The notes under the pieces are model-generated. The model was given only the letters and a program-made list of their open reading frames with translations, was not told where the DNA came from and did not search any database. From Porphyra umbilicalis (taxonomy: Eukaryota > Rhodophyta > Bangiophyceae > Bangiales > Bangiaceae): a DNA stretch of 64,000 bases. Both the position numbers and the translations under genes were made by a program. Positions 57,359-64,000 of this stretch are shown here, in pieces. How positions within the stretch are numbered: position 1 is the first letter of the stretch; each line of letters begins with the position of its first letter. The stretch spans positions 186,001 through 250,000 of the forward strand of contig KV918845.1 of NCBI GenBank assembly GCA_002049455.2, in the 5' to 3' direction.

Positions 57359-58693
57359 ATGGCCGTCGCCGCCTTTGCCGTCGGCGCGCCTGCCAGCGGG
57401 CGGCCCGCCGCCGCCGCCGCCGCCGTCCGCGGCGGCGTCTGCTGCGGCGCGTCCGCCGCGCCGCGCGCCGCCACCAGTCGCCGCTGGGGTGGCATCCCCA
57501 ATGGCCGCCACCCCCCCTGCCGGTTGTGCCGCGTCACCGCCTCCCGGCGGGCGCACCCTCCCCCACGTGCGTGGCGGGTTCCCCCCCCCCCCCCCCCCCC
57601 CCCCTGCGGCGCCCCACTCCCCCCCCGCGGCTGGCCCCCCCCCGTCCTCGCCGCCCTCTCCCGCTTCACCAACCTCTTCCCCCTGTGGGTGGTCGGCGCC
57701 GCCGCCGTCGGCGCCGCCCACCCCCCCGCCCTCGCCTGGTTCACGGGTGGGTGGGTCATCACCACCCTCTCCGCCATCATGCTCGGCATGGGTCTCGCCC
57801 TACCCCTCGACGACGTGGCCGCCGCGGCGTCCCGCCCGCGGGCCGTCGCCTTTGGCGCCGCCGCCCAATTCGCCCTCATGCCCGCCCTCGGGTGGGCGCT
57901 GACGCGGGTGGCGGCGCTGCCGCCGCCCCTCACGCTCGGCGTTCTCCTCGTCGCGGCGTGCCCCGGCGGCGCGGCGTCCAACTTGGTCGTCCTCCTCTCG
58001 GGCGGCGACGTGGCGCTGTCGGTGCTCATGACGCTGACGACGACGCTCGCGGCGGCGGCCGGCGTGACGCCGGGCCTGACGCGACTCCTCGCGGGCACGC
58101 TCGTGCCCGTGCCGGCGGCGGCGCTGCTCGCGTCGACGGCGCGGATGGTGCTCGCGCCGCTGGCGGTGGGGGTGACGGCGCAGCGCCTCGCGCCGGCCGC
58201 CGTGGCGGCGGTGCTGCCGCTCGCCGCCCCAGCGTCGGTGGCGGGCGTGGCCGCCATTTGTGGGGGGGTGGTGGCCACCGCGTCGGGCGCCGCGGCGGGC
58301 CTCTCTGCGCCGGTCCTCGGGCGCCTCGTGGGCGTCCTGGTGGGGCTCCACGGGGGGGGGCTCGCCGCCGGCTACGCCGCCGCCCGCTATGGCGCCCGCA
58401 TGGGCGAACGCGCGTCGCGGGCGGTGGGGGTGGAAGTGTGCATGCAAAATAGTGGCCTCGCCGCGGCGCTCGCGGGGGCCCACTTTGGGGCAGCCGCCGC
58501 CCTGCCGGCGGCGGTCAGCGCGTCGCTGCACAGCCTGATGGGCGCCGCCGTGGCAGCCGCGTGGCGGCGGGCCGACGCGCGCGCGACGGCGCGGGAGCGG
58601 GGGGGGGGGGGGAGTAAAGACGGCGGCAGGCGGGGGGGGGGGGGGGGGGCCGCGCCCCGTTTTTTTTGTTTTTTTTCTTTTCAGGCACTTTGA
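57359..58693 (+). CDS. Bile acid:sodium symporter family (BASS/SLC10) transporter, probably plastidial
   Basis: Sodium-coupled organic anion carrier; plant plastid BASS members move pyruvate and other 2-keto acids across the inner envelope. The N-terminus (MAVAAFAVGAPASGRPAAAA..., Ala/Arg/Ser-rich, almost no acidic residues for about 90 positions) looks like a chloroplast transit peptide. The core shows GMGLALPLDD, the hallmark CPGGAASNLVVLLSGGDVALSVL motif (Cys201-Asn208, with the GD of the Na+-site loop) and the late-core motif EVCMQNSGLAAALAGAHF (Glu359, Gln363, Asn364, Ser365). About nine to ten helices are expected. The clear domain ends near HSLMGAAVAAAWRRADA (about 58580). After it two G runs precede an odd FFCFFSFQAL tail, so the stop at 58691 may not be the true one. 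The ATG at 57359 follows CCGCC. Confidence 0.85.
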   Translation: MAVAAFAVGAPASGRPAAAAAAVRGGVCCGASAAPRAATSRRWGGIPNGRHPPCRLCRVTASRRAHPPPRAWRVPPPPPPPPCGAPLPPRGWPPPVLAALSRFTNLFPLWVVGAAAVGAAHPPALAWFTGGWVITTLSAIMLGMGLALPLDDVAAAASRPRAVAFGAAAQFALMPALGWALTRVAALPPPLTLGVLLVAACPGGAASNLVVLLSGGDVALSVLMTLTTTLAAAAGVTPGLTRLLAGTLVPVPAAALLASTARMVLAPLAVGVTAQRLAPAAVAAVLPLAAPASVAGVAAICGGVVATASGAAAGLSAPVLGRLVGVLVGLHGGGLAAGYAAARYGARMGERASRAVGVEVCMQNSGLAAALAGAHFGAAAALPAAVSASLHSLMGAAVAAAWRRADARATARERGGGGSKDGGRRGGGGGAAPRFFCFFSFQAL

Positions 58694-59919
58694 CTCCCCT
58701 CAGCGTGGATGGGGGGGGGTGGGGGGGGGCGCGTGGCTGCCCGCCGCCGTCGGGCCGCCGCGTGCAGCGTCGGCGCCGTGCGATCGCCGTTTGGTCGCCG
58801 CACCGGCGTCGGGCGGTCCCGCTTCCGCCGTCGGCGGAGCGTTTGAGGCACCACCGACCCCGGCGCTCGCGTGCCGCCCGGCGCGGTCCGTCGGCGGGCG
58901 GCGCCGCCGCCACCTGCCGCCGCCGCCACCTGCCGCCGCCCGCCGCCGTCCGCCGCTGTCCCTTGCCGCCGCCTCGCGGGCGGGTGGGGGGTGGATGCGT
59001 GACGCCCGCGCGGGGTCCCCCCCGTCCGGCGTTGGGCGACGCGTCGGTTAGCAGGCGCCGTCGGTGCGCGCGGGGGGATGTGGCGGTGGCGCCCGCCTGC
59101 GACGCGGTCACCCGCGGCTGCCCGGTGTCGCGCGCCGCGCCGCCGTGGCCGGCAGGGGGAGGGGAGAGGGCGGGAGCGGAATAGGGGTGGGGCGGCAGAG
59201 GCAGATGGGGAGGACGCTGACGCCGACGGCGGCGGCGACGCGCGCCGGTTTGGTTTGGTGCACCGCTTGCCGGCAGGTGCAAGGTGTGGCGGGTTTGGAC
59301 TGCCGCCGGTGGTGCGCTGCCACGCCAGTTCCCTGCATTTTGTTCTCGTGTCGTTTCTGTTTCTCTGCTGTCGTCTCTCGTTGTGTTTTTGGTCTTGTCG
59401 GGGGCCTATTGTTTGCCCCGGCGCGAGACTGCTTCTCTTGCCTCAACTTGATGGCGTCTGCCAAAAAGCGTTTACAGATGCCTTCGGGGAACCCCCACTG
59501 TACAGGCGCTCCCATGAGTTCGGCCAACCTCGACCGTGGAGACGACTCGACGTCCAGCGACCGGCGCGAAGTCTCCCAGCATCGACGACGGTGGCTTGGA
59601 ATGTAATCGCTGGCGTGGAGTTTGGGGAGGTAATTACGCCAGAGGCTGAAGAATTGGCCAGAACGCACACTGCTGCTCGGGCGCGAAGACCCATGTGCGA
59701 GACCCAATCGTCGGGGAACTGGGGCGCATACTAAAGACGTGTACTAACACGCGTACTAGGCTAAATTTCATGTACTACAGGCCCGATGGCCTTACTGGCA
59801 TCAATTCGGAGCGGCGGCCGTGGGGGGGGGGCCGAACGCACGTCATTTGGGGGGGGGGGAGTCCAGAACGTGGGCTACAAGTCCCACGTGCTGGCCCCGT
59901 GGGTGAGGTGGAAACCACA

Positions 59920-59941
59920 GCCTTCGATGTACATCGAAGGC
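59920..59941. repeat. Perfect 22-base palindrome centred on GATGTACATC
   Basis: Eleven bases (GCCTTCGATGT) followed at once by their exact reverse complement, with no spacer. It lies in non-coding sequence. Such a perfect palindrome can be a dimer-binding site or a cruciform. Confidence 0.85.
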
Positions 59942-60181
59942 AGATGAGCCAATAGGATGTGATCATTTCGTGTGCTTTCTTGGAAGTGTGTTCCGTCAGC
60001 TTCAATCTGGCACAGCATCTGGAGTGTGTGTTTCGTGCAGCTTGACAGGTGCCACCCAGACAGTTCAGCGTGTCTTGCCTCCATTGTCCGTCATTGCTCC
60101 GACCACCCTCCCCCCCGGAGCTCTGGTGCTGCCCGGACCGCACTCCCCCTCTTCAGCTATCCGTTTATGTCTCTTCCCTCC

Positions 60182-60414
60182 ATATAAGACGCTCAGTTGT
60201 CTCCCTCGCTCCCTTCTTTTTGCTGGTCCTGCAGCTCCTCCCCCTTCCCCCCTTGGCATTCACACACCGTCGCGACCGTCCCCCCCACCGCCGCCGCCGT
60301 CGCCGCCGCCTCCGCCGCCACAATCCCAACTGCCGGGAAGCCCGCGGCCTCTCTGCCCTGGCACCACGGCTATCGCGGTTCCTGTGGGCAGCGCGGGGCG
60401 CCGATGGACGCTGC
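60182..60414 (+). promoter_or_regulatory. Candidate TATA promoter and short first exon
   Basis: ATATAAG (60183-60189) is followed by a CT-rich leader. An ATG at 60404 opens MDAA and runs straight into a consensus donor GTGAGT at 60415. An acceptor-like GACTGTAG near 60644 would lead into a short frame VATFAAAVSWRGGMV ending with a stop near 60739. No homology is recognised for the resulting small peptide. This is speculative. Confidence 0.2.
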
Positions 60415-62401
60415 GTGAGTGACATCCGCGGTAGGAGAAGGCATCGGCGGCACGGAGAGGAAGCGGCAGGTCCGGGAGGTAGCGACGGCAGGGGGAGGAA
60501 GCGGTAGTGGGGGGATACAGCGAAGGTGCAGGAGGCAGCGCAGTGGGGGAGGGGAGAGCGGTGGGGGGGAGGCAGAGGTGGGGGGGGAGTCAGCGGTGGG
60601 GGGGAGGCAGAGGCAGTGGGTAGGCAAGCATTCACGACTGTAGCCGTGGCCACCTTTGCGGCTGCGGTCAGCTGGAGGGGGGGCATGGTGACGGCAGCTG
60701 GACATCTCCTCCAAGAGGGCGCAGATCGCCACCGACACTGACCATTCCAGTGGATTGCTGTATTTCACTGACACTGTCCAATCCAGTGGGTTGCCACCCT
60801 GCGCTTCCCTACCTGCCTACAGCCGTTCCGCGTTTTTAATCGCGGAGAAAACAACACTGCGTGGCTCCCGTAGCACCCTGTACCATTTCTGTTCTGCTAT
60901 GGAGCGAGATGGTATGTTCTTGGAACCGCGTAGTATCCTGCTGTCATCTGGTCCGACATGGCGGTGCGTACGACCCTTCTGGGCCGAAGATGTCCAAAAC
61001 ACAATTTTTCTGAAGAGACTGGTTTCTAGTGCTCTGAAGTGCGCTATGAACGGCGGGGTGCTTCGCTTAGCGCGCAAGCGCTCCCTTCCTGCTTATTCAG
61101 ACCCCCCAAGGTCGCAGCAGCCGAGACTGCAGCCACATCTCAGCAACGCTGCACCTGTCTGCTGAACAATTCTCTTTGTGCGTTGTCATGAACACAATGT
61201 AGCCCCTCTATAGAGTCGAGAGTATTGCATCAGCGCAGTCGTAGGGTGCCCATAACACGCCGCGGCGCTGGAACTGACCCATAACCGCCACAGCGTGCAA
61301 GCAACGCGCCAACGAGGGTGGGACAGCTCCACGCAAGTTCATACTGCCCCTGAGACAGTTCAGACCCCCTTTGAAAGCATAGGGACGGCGCATGTGCCGC
61401 GGACGCACACATACGCCACCTCCATCTTGTGGCGCCCGCTGCCCGAAGGCCACCGCTCAGGGGTCATGCAGTCGAGTAACCGGCTGTTAAGCGTCACTGT
61501 ACATAGAGAGAGCTGCCCAAACTGTCGTGACCCCGCTGCAGCTACACCACCCTGACAGCAGACGGCATGTACCCAACCCCCTGCATGCCCCCCTCCTTGC
61601 CCTGTCTCGCCCACCACTGGAGCCGTCACCACCAGCACTGTCTATCTCCAGCGATGCGCAGAAGGTCAAGCAGTGGGTCCACAGCTGGCCAAGCACCCCT
61701 AGCATCCTCGTGTCCGTGGGGGACGGGGGTGCCAAAAACTGGGGTGGGAGGCGCGTGCCGCGCACGGGAGGCAGGGATGCCATGGCGGGGGTCAGCAGCC
61801 GCCACCGCCGGTACCGGTGGGGAGCGACAACGGCGACCGGCAGCAGCAGCACGAGCAGCCAGCCGCGGACCGCGGCGGTGCGGGAAGCACGCGGCGGAGC
61901 ATGGCTGAGAGAACCGGGGGACAGAGGGCGTGGCGGGGCGACCGACGTGGCACGGGCGCATGGGGGCTGCCTAAAGACGGAGTAGCGGTCCAGAGGTGGG
62001 TTGGAGGCGCGGCTGCCGCAGAGGGGAGAGTGTTGTAGCCGGGCGGTGCCAGCCGGGCAGCGGCAGCAGGGCGGCGGCCGAGGACGGCGGAGGTAGCCGG
62101 GAGTGGGCACGGCGGGCGCCTGTGAAGCCGACGGCGGACTCCGAGGGCGGAAAGAGCCAGGGGAGGTCGCAACCGGGAGCAGCGGCAGGAGGGAGATGGA
62201 GGTGATGGGATACGGGGACGGGGGGTGGGGGCGGTCGGGGGGGGGGCCAGGTGTGGGGGGGAGCAGGACGATGGCGGGGGGGCGGCCAGCTGGCGGACAC
62301 GGGGGGCCCTGACGTCGACTCCAGCACCAGATTCTGATCCTTGACAGTGCTGTCAGGAGTCCGGATTCGTCCGATGAATGGTGCATATGCCTTCGATCTT
62401 G

Positions 62402-62431
62402 CTTGTAGCCCCTGCTGAAGCAGGCTACAAG
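62402..62431. repeat. Hairpin with 9-base arms CTTGTAGCC / GGCTACAAG
   Basis: A perfect 9-base stem around a 12-base centre that can pair further (CCTGC/GCAGG). A second palindrome TGACAG-TG-CTGTCA lies at 62342-62355. No gene is attached. An attenuator or small-RNA precursor role cannot be judged. Confidence 0.6.
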
Positions 62432-62510
62432 TGACGCGCACACAAGGAAATCGGGTGTGTCTTCGTCGTTTCGCCGCGTGCCAGGGCCAGTCAGGACGGT
62501 TTGTCACAAA

Positions 62511-62753
62511 TCAATCTGTGTCGGGCGTCCCTGGACTGCCAGAAGCCACCAGCGTTCAGCACATAGAAGCAGCAGCTCTGGGGGTCACACATCAATCTGT
62601 GTGGGGCGTGCCTGGACTGCCAGAAGCCACCAGCGTTCAGCACGTAGAAGCAACAGCTCTGGGGGTCACACATCAATCTGTGTGGGGCGTCCCTGGACTG
62701 CCAGAAGATGCCAGCGTTCAGCACGTAGAAGCAGCAGCTCTGAGGGTCACACG
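62511..62753. repeat. 81-base minisatellite, three copies
   Basis: Three direct copies start at 62511, 62592 and 62673, each with TCAATCTGTG, GCGTCCCTGGACTGCCAGAA and GCGTTCAGCACRTAGAAGC. Copies differ at a few positions; copy 3 is the most diverged (GATGCC for GCCACC). The period is divisible by three and both strands stay open across it, so each strand would give a 27-residue repeat; coding is unproven. Confidence 0.9.
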
Positions 62754-62939
62754 TCACTTTCTTTACTGCGACCGGCCGGGTCCCAGACGCTTCATTGCTT
62801 CTGACACGTCCCTCAACCGAGACCTTCGACACGCATTGATTAAAGCTCCGAGAGGCACAACTGCCTTGCTCGTCTACCCCTCCCGCCCCGCCAACACCCC
62901 AGCCCACCCCCCCGCCCTCCTCCCGCCCCCCTATCCCCA

Positions 62940-63533
62940 TCATTCGTCATCCGTCTCCTCTCCAGCATCGCTGACCGCGAATGCGTTCACAAAAAAGCGG
63001 GCGGCGCGCAGCTCTGCAATGGTGGATGGTACCTCGTCAGGCATGACAAGCAGTCCATGCCGCTCACAAAGGTCCTCCCAGTTATGCTCCACTGCAACCC
63101 AGCCCACAATGTCGCTGACCTCCACGACGTCCAGACGAGCCGCATTCCCACCGGACGGTACCGCCCATCGCAGTCGCTGACACCCGTAGTCCGTCAGTAC
63201 ACAACCCTGAAGAGGTGCCGCTTTCTCTGCCCGCCGAACCATCTGACGCTTCCGTCTCCCAGTTCGGGACTGTACAACGAGCGCAGCTTGAACGTAGTAT
63301 TTGTTGCCACCGGGCCCGCGGTACTGCAGCCAGTCATACCAAGGAGCGCCATGAAAGCTTGCTGCCGCACGAATGGTGTTGGCCACCCGGCCACGCCTAG
63401 GGGCGGATGACTTCCCGTAGTATACGGAGTCGCAATAGAACAACGAAGCACTGTCCTTCAACTCCAACACAGTACAGAGCCCAGGCAATTTGCGCTTGCG
63501 CGCAAGCTGCGCTGCAGTACAGTCATTGCGCAT
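62940..63533 (-). CDS. 197-residue ORF, possibly the C-terminal part of a DNA-transposon protein
   Basis: A mixed-composition frame unlike the GC-rich low-complexity ORFs around it. It includes DSVYYGKSSAPRRGRVANTI, FHGAPWYDWLQYRG, GNKYYVQAALVVQ, LDVVEVSDIVGWVAVEHNW and a tail NAFAVSDAGEETDDE. The layout (a compact beta-rich stretch reading like Y-x-Q-x-x-x-V then V-x-x-I-x-x-W/V) resembles the C-terminal region of large CACTA/KDZ-type transposases, but I cannot name conserved catalytic residues. TATAAAT lies just before the ATG at 63533, and an acceptor-like CTGCAG within the first codons suggests the frame could also be a downstream exon. Alternatively a host gene of unknown function. Confidence 0.4.
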   Translation of the reverse strand: MRNDCTAAQLARKRKLPGLCTVLELKDSASLFYCDSVYYGKSSAPRRGRVANTIRAAASFHGAPWYDWLQYRGPGGNKYYVQAALVVQSRTGRRKRQMVRRAEKAAPLQGCVLTDYGCQRLRWAVPSGGNAARLDVVEVSDIVGWVAVEHNWEDLCERHGLLVMPDEVPSTIAELRAARFFVNAFAVSDAGEETDDE

Positions 63534-63802
63534 TTATATGTGTCCCGCTTATAAGGTACCCTGCTTTACAAGTGAGCACAACTCGATCGCAGTCCGATGC
63601 GATCGACCCCGATGCGGTCTCTCGATCGCTTCGGATTGGTTAATTTTTGTAGTAGACACGGTCTGAATATTCTTAATGAGCGGTCCGCCGTCGTCGCCTG
63701 GTCACGGCGGCCACCGCAGTGTGCCGTCCTCGTCCCCTCATCCCCCACCGTCACTGCCACAGGACCTCGCGTCGACTGCTCGCTTTCTTCTCCCCGGGCG
63801 CT
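63534..63802. other. Short intergenic region, divergent between two possible ORFs
   Basis: It contains TTATAAGG (63549-63556), readable as a TATA element on either strand, and repeated GATCGA/TCGATCG motifs (63584-63629). No further feature. Confidence 0.3.
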
Positions 63803-64000
63803 ATGGTGTCCCGAGGTCCTGCCCCCCCGTCACCACGCACACCGCCACCCCCGACTCCCCCCCTACCACCCCCCAGCGCCATCAGAGCCCTGCATGCCTC
63901 CCCGACGGCTGATCAAACTGGCGTAAGCCACCAGTGTGTAAGAACTGTAAGCGCTACGGCCAAGGCGGCGGCTCAAGCGGCGGTGCAGGAGGTCTACCCG
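63803..64000 (+). CDS. Possible start of an ORF cut by the window edge
   Basis: The ATG at 63803 opens MVSRGPAPPSPRTPPPP and continues without a stop to the window end (...TADQTGVSHQCVRTVSATAKAAAQAAVQEVYP). The Pro-rich start then Ala-rich helix is compatible with the N-terminus of a nuclear or transposon protein. In an overlapping frame the last bases could read CKNC, a zinc-knuckle-like pair. Only 66 codons are visible. Confidence 0.25.
   Translation, partial: MVSRGPAPPSPRTPPPPTPPLPPPSAIRALHASPTADQTGVSHQCVRTVSATAKAAAQAAVQEVYP

Larger units (their letters stand above)
58694..62939. other. Gene-poor region
   Basis: About 4.2 kb in which I recognise no protein. GC-rich low-complexity frames (for example plus 58666-59184, minus 61487-62443) have no domains and lack consistent codon character. 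It contains the palindrome at 59920, a TATA-like promoter candidate at 60182, G/C-rich purine tracts at 60440-60625, paired short palindromes at 62342 and 62402, and the 81-base minisatellite. Confidence 0.4.

Noticed and set aside
61487-62443. 318-residue minus-strand ORF
   Set aside because: Pro/Ser/Arg-rich with no domain. Codon and composition pattern fits GC-rich non-coding sequence.

Overview
The window looks like nuclear DNA of a GC-rich photosynthetic eukaryote. It has long G and C homopolymers, short GT-AG introns of about 250-300 bases, Kozak-like starts, and a bile-acid:sodium-symporter-family carrier with what looks like a plastid transit peptide. An alga is the best reading. A bangiophyte red alga of the Porphyra/Pyropia kind would fit the composition and gene density, but the species is inference.

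Layout. Left arm (1-4690): a DHA1/SLC18B1-like MFS transporter on the plus strand, convergent with a three-exon PDCD5 gene on the minus strand. Middle (4691-47080): one nested mobile-DNA structure. A hAT-like element (short TIRs, near-identical 8-base target duplications, GGCGTC-type subterminal repeats) holds a 339-base MITE near its left end. It also holds a 41.7 kb head-to-tail array of exactly 13 copies of a 3.145 kb unit. Every unit starts and ends with imperfect 23-base inverted repeats. Where two units meet, these repeats form a long hairpin, and both outer ends of the array fall at that hairpin's loop. Each unit also carries an internal 1.63 kb segment bounded by about 34-base inverted repeats. 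I recognise no known protein in the unit. A single N at 20292 joins two contigs that share about 822 bases, so the true copy number is unknown.

Right arm (47081-64000): a tRNA 2'-phosphotransferase (TPT1) on plus, an unrecognised 366-residue Ala-rich protein on minus, a clear MOB1 on plus, a GATA-type zinc-finger protein on minus, and a BASS-family transporter on plus. A gene-poor stretch (58.7-62.9 kb) with palindromes and an 81-base minisatellite follows. At the edge lies a minus-strand ORF that may derive from a large DNA transposase, and perhaps the start of another ORF. The recognised host genes are unrelated housekeeping or regulatory functions; I see no pathway linking them. Several coding regions change frame at long G or C runs, which may be consensus errors, real indels or undetected introns.
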